Shown here one piece after another: positions 5,965 to 13,862 of a stretch of DNA of 15,240 nt. This stretch comes from Bacteroidales bacterium. GTDB taxonomy: Bacteria > Bacteroidota > Bacteroidia > Bacteroidales > P3. Numbering within the stretch: position 1 is the stretch's first letter; every line of letters begins with the position of its first letter. The translations under genes and the position numbers were made by a program. The notes under the pieces were generated by a model. The model was given only the letters and a program-made list of their open reading frames with translations. It had not been told where the DNA came from and ran no database searches. Location: assembly GCA_012837565.1 (NCBI GenBank), contig DUQY01000110.1, forward strand, positions 1 through 15,240. Reading direction: 5' to 3'.

Positions 5965-6975
5965 TTACTTCTTTAGAGCTTTGTTTTTATCTCTAAGTAT
6001 TAGGACAAAAAATGCAATTAGAGTGCAGCATATTCCTCCTACCAAGGCTATGATTGAGCGTTTTGGCTTATCTTTTAGGTCTGCTGGGTAGGCATTGTCT
6101 ATGATGAAATCGGTTGGTATATTGCTTTTTGCATCCACTCTTACTTGTTCAAGCTTTTCGTCCCAAACTTTTAGGGTTTCTATCTTTATTTTTAATTGCT
6201 CTCTTATGCTTATGATTTGAGGACCACTCTCCCCTATTGTGCCTAGCCTGTCTTCCAAACGCTTTACTCCTGCATTATTGCCTAATGCTATTTGTTTTGC
6301 CATCTCTTGGCTCATACGGTCTGACATCATATCGGGGTTGAAGACTTTCTTTTCTTTGGTCATTCTTGACATGCTATCTGCAAGCCTCCCTATTTCCATT
6401 ACCAAACCATCTCTTGATGCTGTTAGGGCATTAACAATGGAGTCCATCTTTGCACGTTTCATATCGTTACGAAGGATTTGCATTTGCTCTGTCATATAGT
6501 TTGCTATGTCGGCTGCATATTGTGGGTCGGTATCCCAAACGGTTAGTTTAACACCTAGGTTCTCTGTTCGCTTGGCTTTAATGTTGGATACTAGTCTTTG
6601 GTTAAGCTTATCGCTCTTTGCTTTACCTTGTTCTTCCTTAATGCCATAGTGTTCATCAAGTTTGAATTTGCTTACTGTTTTTGATATTATTGTTCCTGAG
6701 CCTAGTAGTTCTAGTAGGTATTCTGCGTCTTTTTCTTTTCCATAGCTAAGTACGTCGTAGTTGTCCATTTGCGATAGGACGGCTTTCGATACTGCATTGC
6801 TATCGGCTGGCATAAGTGCTACTTGCGATTTGTAGTAGTTTGGCAGAAGAAGTGATAATAGACCTATTGCAATTGCAGACAGGAAGAAGGTCGATATCAG
6901 AATTAGCTTATGTTTAGAAATAAAACTAATGGTAGATTGTAAATTAAATTCGTGGTTTGAACTATTCTCAGTCAT
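5965..6975 (-). CDS. Wzz-family polysaccharide chain-length / co-polymerase protein
   Basis: This 336-residue protein has the classic Wzz architecture: a cytoplasmic N-terminus, a transmembrane helix at about 23-45, a long periplasmic part rich in predicted helix and coiled coil (about 150-290), and a second transmembrane helix at about 308-327 preceded by the Pro-containing AYPADLKDKPKRS motif. No Walker motifs follow, so it lacks the tyrosine-kinase domain of Wzc-type proteins. It would set the length of surface glycans made by a Wzy-type polymerase or regulate their export. It lies between tRNA-Arg and the ligase/polymerase-like gene and abuts the latter. No glycosyltransferases are nearby, so the sugar-assembly genes must be elsewhere. 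Confidence 0.85.
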   Translation of the reverse strand: MTENSSNHEFNLQSTISFISKHKLILISTFFLSAIAIGLLSLLLPNYYKSQVALMPADSNAVSKAVLSQMDNYDVLSYGKEKDAEYLLELLGSGTIISKTVSKFKLDEHYGIKEEQGKAKSDKLNQRLVSNIKAKRTENLGVKLTVWDTDPQYAADIANYMTEQMQILRNDMKRAKMDSIVNALTASRDGLVMEIGRLADSMSRMTKEKKVFNPDMMSDRMSQEMAKQIALGNNAGVKRLEDRLGTIGESGPQIISIREQLKIKIETLKVWDEKLEQVRVDAKSNIPTDFIIDNAYPADLKDKPKRSIIALVGGICCTLIAFFVLILRDKNKALKK

Positions 6976-6994
6976 AACAATAATATATATTTTG

Positions 6995-7066
6995 TACCCT
7001 CGAGCAGAATCGAACTGCTATCTAAAGTTTAGGAAACTTCTATTCTATCCGTTGAACTACGAGGGC
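6995..7066 (-). tRNA. tRNA-Arg (anticodon CCU)
   Basis: On the minus strand the 72 bases fold into a full cloverleaf: acceptor GCCCTCG/CGAGGGT (first pair G-U), D arm GTTC/GAAT, anticodon stem GAAGT/ACTTT with loop TTCCTAA, a 4-base variable loop, and T arm AGCAG-TTCGATT-CTGCT, then discriminator A. The anticodon CCU reads Arg AGG codons. CCA is not encoded. The gene starts 18 bases after the infB stop codon and no promoter is seen in that gap, so it is probably processed from the infB transcript. Confidence 0.95.
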
Positions 7067-7084
7067 AATAAAAAACTTATTTGA

Positions 7085-10000
7085 TTATAATTTTCTCTTT
7101 ACTTCAAATTCTTCGTATCCCTCAACTATGTCGCCAACTTTTATGTCATTGAAGTTTTCAATATTTAGACCACAGTCTTGTCCCATAACAACTTCCTTAA
7201 CCTCGTCTTTGAAACGTTTTAATGAAGCAAGCTTTCCGGTATATGCCACAATTCCATCTCTAATTACTCGAACATTGGTGTGACGGTTTATCTTTCCATC
7301 CAAACACATACATCCTGCAATTGTTCCTACCTTAGTAATTTTAAATACTTCTCTAATTTCTAAGTTTGCAACAATTTTTTCTTCAATTTCTGGTGATAGC
7401 ATACCCTCGATAGCGTCTTTCAACTCGTTGATTGCGGTATAGATAATTGAATATAGTCTTATGTCGATTTGTTCTGATTCGGCTAACTTTCTTGCTCCTA
7501 GTGATGGACGAACTTGGAAACCAATTATAATTGCATTGGATGCTGTTGCAAGCAATACGTCGGTTTCTGTAATTTGTCCTACCGATTTATGGATTATGTT
7601 TACCTGAATTTCTGGTGTTGAAAGTTGTAATAATGAGTCTGATAAAGCCTCAACTGATCCGTCAACGTCTCCCTTAACAATAAGGTCAAGCTGTTTGAAG
7701 TCTCCAATTGCAATTCTTCTTCCAATCTCATCAAGTGTGATATGTTTTTGTGTTCTAAGACCTTGCTCTCTTTGTAGTTGTGTTCTACGGTTTGCTAAGT
7801 CCTTTGCTTCTTTCTCTGTTGACATAACATTGAAGGTGTCCCCTGCTTGTGGCGCTCCATTAAGTCCTAAAAGAAGAACTGGTGCGGATGGACCTGCAAT
7901 ACCTGTTTCACTGTTTCTTTCATTATACATTGCCTTAACACGTCCGTAGTTGGTTCCTGCCAAAACAAAGTCTCCTGTTTTCAAATGGCCGTCCTGTACT
8001 AGTAGTTTGGCTACGTATCCCTTACCCTTATCAAGTGAGGATTCAATTACTGTTCCCTTGCCTCTGATTTTTGGATTACCCTTAAGCTCCAATAACTCAG
8101 CTTCAAGAAGAACTTTTTCTAGTAATTCGTATATGTTTAGACCTTTCTTTGCAGATATTTCTTGTGATTGGAATTTACCACCCCAGTCTTCAACAAGTAT
8201 ATTCATTGCTGCAAGTTCAGTCTTAATTTTCTCTGGATCTGATCCAACGGTGTCTATCTTATTTATTGCAAACACAATCGGAACTCCTGCTGCTTGAGCA
8301 TGGTTGATTGCTTCAATGGTTTGAGGCATCACTCTATCGTCACTGGCAATAACAATAATGGCAACGTCAGTTATCTTAGCTCCTCTTGCACGCATGGCAG
8401 TAAATGCCTCGTGACCTGGAGTATCTAAGAAGGTCATTTTCTTACCGTTCTTAAGAACAACTTCGTATGCTCCAATATGTTGGGTAATTCCTCCTGCTTC
8501 TCCTTGAATTACATTTGCTTTTCTAATATAGTCAAGTAGGGATGTTTTACCGTGGTCAACGTGTCCCATTACGGTTACAATTGGTGCTCTTGGTACTAAG
8601 TCTTCTTCGTTACCAACTTCTTCAATTCCTTCTAATGCCTCAACTACGTCAGCACTTACGAACTCGGTTGAGAAACCAAACTCTTCTGAGATAAGTTGTA
8701 TTGCCTCTGCATCAAGACGTTGGTTAATGGAAACAAACATTCCTAATGACATACAAGATGAAATAATCTTAGTTACTGGAATGTCCATCATCGTTGCTAA
8801 TTCATTAGCTGTAACGAACTCCGTAACTTTTAATATTTTTAATTCTTCTTGTTCTTGTTGGAACTGGATTTGATGACTTTCTTGAACTGATTGACGCTTG
8901 TCTCTTCTATGTTTTGATGCTCTTGATTTTCCTGTTGAGGATAATCTTGCTAGAGTATCTTTAATTTGTTTTTCAATCTCCTCATTGCTAATCTCAACTT
9001 TCTTAAGTTCTTTCTTAGGCTTAGCGAATTTTGATTTAGCTCCTGCTCCTGCTTTCGGCTTTGTTTTTGAATGGTCGATTGCTTGACCTGGATGATTTGC
9101 ATCACCAACTAATGTTGGCTTAGCAATATTGCTTGTTGGAGCTTGTTTAATTCTCCTACGTTTCTTTTTATCTCTCTTTATACCGTCTGCATCTGTTTGT
9201 TGTGATGCTGTGATAACTTGTTTTTTTGGTTTGTCGAACTGAGACAGGTCAATTTTTTCTCCTGAAACAATTGGTCCTGTTAGTTTAACATATTGTGTTT
9301 CTATGAAGTTAGCTTCTGTGGACTCTTCTACTTCTTTTGGTGAGTCTTTAACAACAACTGGTTTATCTTTTGCCTCGTGCTTCTTTTCTGGACTGTGTTT
9401 TGGAGTTTCCTTCGAGGCAGCTTCTTTTGTTGCTGGCTTTCTCTTAGTTTTACTATCCTTATGTTGTTTGTCTTTCTTATCTTGTTCTACCTTTTTCTTT
9501 TCTTCTCTGTCGTGTGCAAGTTCAGATTTTGATTTTTTGTCAGGTTTAGTTTTTGAGTTAATTGAATCTAGGTCTATTTTTCCAACGATATTTAACGAAT
9601 GAAGATCGTCTGATGCTTTTTTAACTTGTGCTGGTTTAGGTTCTGCTGGTGTTTCTGTCTTTTCTTCAGCCAGGGCTTCTGCTTTCTCTTCTTTCTTTGG
9701 AGCTTGCTTTTCCTCTTCAACAACTGTTTCTGTTTCCTTTATTGCTTCTTCTTCTTTTAGTTCAGCTTTTGCAGGTTTTACTTTTTCAGCCTTCTCTTCC
9801 TTATTAGCCTCCTTAACTTCTTCTTCCTTTGCTTCTGCTTTCTCCTCTTCCTTTTCTACCTTTTCTACCTTTTGAGTATTCTCAGCTTTTTTCTCTTTCT
9901 TTTCCTTCTTCGCTTCTTCTACCTTATCCTCTTTCTCTGCCTTTTCAGCTTTTTGTGGTGCTGGCTGGGTGTATTCAAGAGTATTGGTCTTTATCATTAT

Positions 10001-10306
10001 TTCCTCAACGACCACATCTTCAGACTCGGCTTTTGAAGTAGGTTCTAGATATTGCTCCTCAGCTTCAATGGTTTTTTGAGTGGTTTTTTGAGTGGAGAAG
10101 TCCAACTTACTTGCTTCTTCCTTAACTTTTCTTTCTGATATAAATGCAGAAGAAAGAATATCATATAGCTCTTTATCAATCTTAGTATTAGGATTGTTTT
10201 CTATACTTTTACCTTTTTTTGCAAGGAAGTCTACTAACGTTGAAATTCCAACGTTGAATTCTTTTGCAACTTTATTTAATCTAATGGTTTTATTTTCTCC
10301 TGACAT
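7085..10306 (-). CDS. infB: Translation initiation factor IF-2
   Basis: This 1073-residue GTPase brings initiator tRNA to the 30S subunit and promotes subunit joining. An IF2_N domain (about 5-55) is followed by a long Lys/Glu/Ala-rich low-complexity region (about 60-330), a basic stretch (GIKRDKKKRRRIKQ), a second IF2_N-like domain (about 488-550), the G domain and the conserved C-terminal domains II-IV. The GTPase motifs are intact: GHVDHGKT (581-588), GGITQHIG (605-612), DTPGH (628-632), NKID (682-685) and SAK (718-720). The protein is much longer than E. coli IF-2 (890 residues), mainly through the charged N-terminal region, as is common in Bacteroidota. The gene is the last protein gene of rimP-nusA-infB, 61 bases after nusA. 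Confidence 0.98.
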   Translation of the reverse strand: MSGENKTIRLNKVAKEFNVGISTLVDFLAKKGKSIENNPNTKIDKELYDILSSAFISERKVKEEASKLDFSTQKTTQKTIEAEEQYLEPTSKAESEDVVVEEIMIKTNTLEYTQPAPQKAEKAEKEDKVEEAKKEKKEKKAENTQKVEKVEKEEEKAEAKEEEVKEANKEEKAEKVKPAKAELKEEEAIKETETVVEEEKQAPKKEEKAEALAEEKTETPAEPKPAQVKKASDDLHSLNIVGKIDLDSINSKTKPDKKSKSELAHDREEKKKVEQDKKDKQHKDSKTKRKPATKEAASKETPKHSPEKKHEAKDKPVVVKDSPKEVEESTEANFIETQYVKLTGPIVSGEKIDLSQFDKPKKQVITASQQTDADGIKRDKKKRRRIKQAPTSNIAKPTLVGDANHPGQAIDHSKTKPKAGAGAKSKFAKPKKELKKVEISNEEIEKQIKDTLARLSSTGKSRASKHRRDKRQSVQESHQIQFQQEQEELKILKVTEFVTANELATMMDIPVTKIISSCMSLGMFVSINQRLDAEAIQLISEEFGFSTEFVSADVVEALEGIEEVGNEEDLVPRAPIVTVMGHVDHGKTSLLDYIRKANVIQGEAGGITQHIGAYEVVLKNGKKMTFLDTPGHEAFTAMRARGAKITDVAIIVIASDDRVMPQTIEAINHAQAAGVPIVFAINKIDTVGSDPEKIKTELAAMNILVEDWGGKFQSQEISAKKGLNIYELLEKVLLEAELLELKGNPKIRGKGTVIESSLDKGKGYVAKLLVQDGHLKTGDFVLAGTNYGRVKAMYNERNSETGIAGPSAPVLLLGLNGAPQAGDTFNVMSTEKEAKDLANRRTQLQREQGLRTQKHITLDEIGRRIAIGDFKQLDLIVKGDVDGSVEALSDSLLQLSTPEIQVNIIHKSVGQITETDVLLATASNAIIIGFQVRPSLGARKLAESEQIDIRLYSIIYTAINELKDAIEGMLSPEIEEKIVANLEIREVFKITKVGTIAGCMCLDGKINRHTNVRVIRDGIVAYTGKLASLKRFKDEVKEVVMGQDCGLNIENFNDIKVGDIVEGYEEFEVKRKL

Positions 10307-10367
10307 TTATTTTTTCTTATTTGTTCTCTGAATCTTAAAATTATATCTTCTCCTTCTGTCCAACCTC

Positions 10368-11741
10368 TTATACCTCTTCTTGCTCTTCTTCTTGAGCCTC
10401 TTGTTCTACTATTACCTCTGGAGTTTCTGCAATTTCTTCAACTGCTTCCACTTCTTGGTCTTCTAAAACAACTTCTTCTGTTTCTTCTTCTTCTGTTTCT
10501 GTTTCTTCTTCGAACTCAGATCTAAATGCCTTAAGAACCTCTTCAATTGTTTCTTCCTCTAGGTCTGTTCTTTCAACAAGCTCTTTTGCACTTAATGCTA
10601 ATACGTCTTTTGCAGTATCACAGCCTATTGCTTTTAGTTCTTCAATTACCCATTCTTCAATCTCGTCTGTAAATTCGTTCAAATCCACATCTTCGTAGTT
10701 TATATCTGTATCGCTATATACATCTATTTCGTATCTGGTAAGTTTGCTTGCTAGTTTAATATTTGCTCCTCCCTTACCAATTGCTAAAGAAACTTGATCT
10801 GATGGCATAAAAACTTCCGTTCTATGATTTTCAACATCTAAGCTTACAGAGGTTACTTTTGCAGGGCTTAATGCTCTGGTTATGTAGAGTTCGGTATTTG
10901 AAGTATAATTTATGATATCAATGTTTTCATTTCTAAGCTCTCTTACTATGCCGTGAATTCTGCTTCCCTTCATTCCAACACATGCTCCTACTGGATCAAT
11001 TCTGTCATCGTAAGACTCAACTGCTACCTTTGCTCTTTCGCCTGGTTCACGTACAACATCCTTAATGGTTATTAGTCCGTCATCGATTTCTGGCACCTCT
11101 TGTTCTAGTAGTCTTTCTAAGAATACTGGCGATGTTCTTGAAAGGGTAATTTGAGGAACGCCGTTTCTCATCTCAACTTTCAAAACTACCGACTTAATGG
11201 TATCGCCTTTTCTGTAGAAGTCCCCAGGTATTTGTTCTGTTTTTGGAAGATTTAGCTCTATGCCTTCTTCATCCAAAACCATAATTTCTCTTTTCCAGAT
11301 TTGATATACCTCACAAAGAACAATCTCACCTACCTTCTCTTTGTATTTTGTGAATATATTTGCTCTCTCGTAGTCTTGAATTTTAGCTGCTAGGTTTTGA
11401 CGAATTGCTAATATATCTCTTCTTCCAAAGTCTGCAAATCTAATTTCTTCTGATAGTTCTTCTCCAATCTCAAAGTCTGGTTCAATTTTTATTGCATCAG
11501 AATAAGAAACCTGTGTGTTTTCATCCTCAATAGTTCCGTCTTCAACAATTAGTCTATTTCTCCAAATCTCCAAGTCCCCCTTATCAATATTAACAATAAC
11601 ACTAAAGTTCTCGTCTGAGCCATATTTCTTCGCCATTAATTGCTTAAACACATCTTCCAAGATACGCATTAGGGTCTCTCTTTCGATGTTTTTAAATTCT
11701 TTAAATTCTGAGAATGTATCAATTAAATTTAAGTTTTCCAT
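10368..11741 (-). CDS. nusA: Transcription elongation/termination factor NusA
   Basis: This 457-residue protein binds RNA polymerase near the exit channel and modulates pausing, termination and antitermination. Visible domains are the N-terminal polymerase-binding domain (1-130), an S1 domain (about 136-200, with QITLSRTSP at its end), KH1 with GMKG (256-259), KH2 with GKGG (322-325), and a helix-hairpin-helix region (about 365-405). An extremely acidic Glu-rich tail covers 410-457. The tail replaces the second AR repeat seen in gammaproteobacteria. The gene follows rimP by 22 bases and precedes infB. The candidate attenuator in the operon leader makes autoregulation by NusA plausible. Confidence 0.97.
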   Translation of the reverse strand: MENLNLIDTFSEFKEFKNIERETLMRILEDVFKQLMAKKYGSDENFSVIVNIDKGDLEIWRNRLIVEDGTIEDENTQVSYSDAIKIEPDFEIGEELSEEIRFADFGRRDILAIRQNLAAKIQDYERANIFTKYKEKVGEIVLCEVYQIWKREIMVLDEEGIELNLPKTEQIPGDFYRKGDTIKSVVLKVEMRNGVPQITLSRTSPVFLERLLEQEVPEIDDGLITIKDVVREPGERAKVAVESYDDRIDPVGACVGMKGSRIHGIVRELRNENIDIINYTSNTELYITRALSPAKVTSVSLDVENHRTEVFMPSDQVSLAIGKGGANIKLASKLTRYEIDVYSDTDINYEDVDLNEFTDEIEEWVIEELKAIGCDTAKDVLALSAKELVERTDLEEETIEEVLKAFRSEFEEETETEEEETEEVVLEDQEVEAVEEIAETPEVIVEQEAQEEEQEEV

Positions 11742-11763
11742 AAATTAAAACTTTTCTTTCATA

Positions 11764-12207
11764 TTAGAATATTATTATTATCTTGCCTTCTTTAATATTG
11801 GTAGAGGCTATTTCCATTTCCACTGGACTATCTTTTTTCTTTTTGGGAATTTCTCTAACAACAACCTTATCATCATCAACAGAGATTAGCTCTCCTTTAA
11901 TTGTTTGATCGTCATTTGTTATAATTGAGATGTTTCTTCCGATGTTTTTCTTGTATTGTCGAGCATTAACTAAGGGCTCTCCTACTCCTGAAGAAAATAC
12001 ACTTAACTCAAAGTCTTCAACTTCTCTGTCGAAGTTTCCTTCAATTTTTCTTGATAAATCAATACAGTTTTGAATCAAAACCCCATTATCTCCATCAATA
12101 TAGACAGATATCTTATTATCCTTACCAATTTTTAAATCAACAAGAAATAAATCAGACCCCTCTAATTCTTCATTAACAATACTTAAAACCTTCTCTTTAT
12201 CAATCAT
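11764..12207 (-). CDS. rimP: Ribosome maturation factor RimP
   Basis: This 147-residue protein is needed for assembly of the 30S subunit. It has the expected two-domain layout: an N-terminal alpha/beta domain with DLKIGKDNKISVYIDGDNGV and the CIDLSRKIEG segment, the conserved ELSVFSSGVGEPL hinge (usual form: SSPGxxRPL), and a C-terminal Sm-like barrel from about residue 82 to the end. It is the first gene of the rimP-nusA-infB operon, whose promoter and leader hairpin lie at 12230-12302. Gene order and length match other Bacteroidota. Confidence 0.94.
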   Translation of the reverse strand: MIDKEKVLSIVNEELEGSDLFLVDLKIGKDNKISVYIDGDNGVLIQNCIDLSRKIEGNFDREVEDFELSVFSSGVGEPLVNARQYKKNIGRNISIITNDDQTIKGELISVDDDKVVVREIPKKKKDSPVEMEIASTNIKEGKIIIIF

Positions 12208-12229
12208 ATATAAAAATGAACCAATAAAA

Positions 12230-12251
12230 GAGGGGACAATTTAGTCCCCTC
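12230..12251 (-). terminator. Terminator-like hairpin in the rimP leader (candidate attenuator)
   Basis: On the minus strand GAGGGGAC, a six-base loop and GTCCCCTC form a perfect 8-bp GC-rich stem, followed directly by UUUUAUU. It lies 22 bases before the rimP ATG but downstream of the strong promoter at 12272-12302, so transcripts from that promoter must pass it. It may also end transcripts arriving from the lipoprotein gene. The T-run is short, so efficiency may be partial. Confidence 0.6.
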
Positions 12252-12271
12252 ACTTATTTCTATTTCGCTTG

Positions 12272-12302
12272 CAAAATTACTAATAATCTTTGACTTAGCA
12301 AA
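12272..12302 (-). promoter_or_regulatory. Bacteroidota promoter of rimP-nusA-infB
   Basis: Read on the minus strand, TTTG (12302-12299), a 19-base spacer and TAATTTTG (12279-12272) match the Bacteroidota housekeeping promoter TTTG-N19-21-TAnnTTTG exactly. Transcription would start near 12267, about 60 bases before the rimP ATG. Confidence 0.8.
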
Positions 12303-12326
12303 GAAATATTAAATAAAACTACATTA

Positions 12327-12857
12327 TTAATCTTCAATCGTTGTAGTTTCTGCATTATTTGCTTCAAACTGTCTAATCAAATCCATCTCGTCTGGCATGT
12401 CGAGCATCTGGAATAATATTGCTGCATCGTTTGCTAGTGGAGAGTTTGGATACTCTTGCGCAAACTTGCCATAAGCCTCTTTTGCCTTTTCATTATTGCT
12501 ACAAGCCTTTTCATAAACTCCTCCTATCTTAAACTTTGCAATCTCAACCAAATAGAAGTCTGGGAAATCTCCTATCAGACGTTCAAGGTATGAAATTGCT
12601 TTGTCGCAATACATCACATTTGTGCTAATATCTGCTGCCTTGTAAAGCATAATTGCAGAGTTAGTATCGGTTGGAAAATCCATAATATAAGAATCATACA
12701 TTACAAGTAATGAGTCTGCTCTTTCTTTTGAAATCTCTTTTGCATCTTTCATTGTCTGCACTTCTAAAGCAGCAATTCTTTCCAATCTACTTTCCTTTGT
12801 TGGTTGACAGGCAACGAAAACAATTAATGCCAATATGGGTAATAAAAACTTTTTCAT
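12327..12857 (-). CDS. TPR-containing lipoprotein
   Basis: This 176-residue protein starts with a lipoprotein signal peptide, MKKFLLPILALIVFVAC, with Cys17 as the lipidation site. The mature part is helical with tetratricopeptide-like repeats: one around NSAIMLYKAADI to YLERLIGDFPDFYLVEIAKFKIGGVYE, and one around KAKEAYGKFAQEYPNSPLANDA. The spacing and the FPD / YPNSPLA turns resemble the YfiO/BamD and CpoB type of TPR. It is anchored in a membrane and probably mediates protein contacts; the partner is unknown. It follows def by 27 bases. A TPR gene after ruvX-def is a common Bacteroidales arrangement, so a role tied to envelope or translation genes is possible but not shown. Confidence 0.8.
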   Translation of the reverse strand: MKKFLLPILALIVFVACQPTKESRLERIAALEVQTMKDAKEISKERADSLLVMYDSYIMDFPTDTNSAIMLYKAADISTNVMYCDKAISYLERLIGDFPDFYLVEIAKFKIGGVYEKACSNNEKAKEAYGKFAQEYPNSPLANDAAILFQMLDMPDEMDLIRQFEANNAETTTIED

Positions 12858-12884
12858 ATATATTCTTTTTCAAATCAAAGAGAT

Positions 12885-13448
12885 TTACTTCTTTGTATTT
12901 AGTCTTTTCATTTTATAACTTGTTTCAACTCTTCCGTTCGATATATCGTTAAGCTTCCTTTTCAATAGAGTTCTTCTGAGTGAGGATAATCTATCAACAA
13001 AGACCTTACCTTGGAGATGGTCAAACTCGTGCTGAAACACTCTAGCTCTTAGTCCTGTTAGTAGCTCTTCCTTCTCTTCAAAGTTCTCATCGAAATATCT
13101 AACCACAACACTAGAAGGTCTACTTACCTCCTCGTGAAGCTCTGGAAGTGAAAGGCAGCCCTCTTCAAAAGTCCATTTCTCTTCTGATTGTTCTATGATT
13201 TCTGGGTTAATAAAAACTCTTTTAAAGCCATCTGCCTCAGGATATGTTTCGGAGAAAGGTTGCGCATCGATAACTGCCAAAGAAATTGACAAATCAATTT
13301 GAGGAGCAGCCAAGCCAACCCCATTTGCAATATACATTGTCTCAAACATATTGTCAATAAGTTCAGCTAACTGAGGATAGTCATTATCAATTGGCTGAGT
13401 AACTTTTCTTAATACTGGGCTTCCGTAGCCAACTATTGGTAGTATCAT
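12885..13448 (-). CDS. def: Peptide deformylase
   Basis: This 187-residue metalloenzyme removes the formyl group from the initiator methionine of new proteins. All three motifs are intact: GVGLAAPQ (43-50), EGCLS (96-100, metal ligand Cys98) and QHEFDH (139-144, ligands His140 and His144, catalytic Glu141). Length and the basic C-terminal tail fit the bacterial enzyme. The gene starts nine bases after ruvX and is followed closely by the lipoprotein gene. Confidence 0.97.
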   Translation of the reverse strand: MILPIVGYGSPVLRKVTQPIDNDYPQLAELIDNMFETMYIANGVGLAAPQIDLSISLAVIDAQPFSETYPEADGFKRVFINPEIIEQSEEKWTFEEGCLSLPELHEEVSRPSSVVVRYFDENFEEKEELLTGLRARVFQHEFDHLQGKVFVDRLSSLRRTLLKRKLNDISNGRVETSYKMKRLNTKK

Positions 13449-13457
13449 AATTCTTTT

Positions 13458-13862
13458 CTAATTCATATAACTTTGTAGAAGGATAACTGCACTAACTGTG
13501 TCAACTAATGCCTTATCCCTACGTTGTTTTTTCTTCGCTCCTGAAAGCAAAATTGTTTGGGTAGCAATCTTAGAACTAAAACGTTCATCTATCCTTGTAA
13601 TCTTTTTTTCTGGATATTTCTTTGCCAATTCCTCAACAAAGGGTTCTATGTAAACGGAACTTTCCGATAGAGTATTGTCCATCTGCTTAGCTAATCCAAC
13701 AACAAATTCATCAACAACTTCCTTCTTTAAGTAATCATCCAAAAATTCAAATATCATATCAGCCTTAACAGTTGTTAGGGCTGTTGCTATAATTCTCTGA
13801 TTATCGCTAACAGCCAAACCAACTCTTTTATGTCCGTAGTCAATTGCTAGAATCCTTCCCAC
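13458..13862 (-). CDS. ruvX: Putative Holliday junction resolvase RuvX / YqgF-family nuclease
   Basis: This 134-residue RNase H-fold protein belongs to the YqgF family, proposed to act as a Holliday junction resolvase and implicated in 16S rRNA 5'-end processing in some bacteria. Seen motifs: the N-terminal MGRILAIDYGHKRVGLAVSD with the catalytic Asp8, IDERFSS (91-97), and the C-terminal KALVDTVSAVILLQ with a conserved Asp121. The start is GTG, placed directly after the TAA of the upstream gene with no spacer. This is the only start that gives the normal N-terminus, and it suggests translational coupling. The length is typical of the family. Confidence 0.93.
   Translation of the reverse strand: MGRILAIDYGHKRVGLAVSDNQRIIATALTTVKADMIFEFLDDYLKKEVVDEFVVGLAKQMDNTLSESSVYIEPFVEELAKKYPEKKITRIDERFSSKIATQTILLSGAKKKQRRDKALVDTVSAVILLQSYMN

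Noticed and set aside
7695..10331. Several plus-strand open frames of 62 to 115 codons opposite infB
   Set aside because: All overlap the intact IF-2 gene and have Ser/Leu/Phe-rich translations expected from the complement of Lys/Glu codons.
10307..10367. Internal promoter between nusA and infB
   Set aside because: The best octamer is TAATTTTA with a poorly spaced TTG; it misses the key final G of the -7 consensus.
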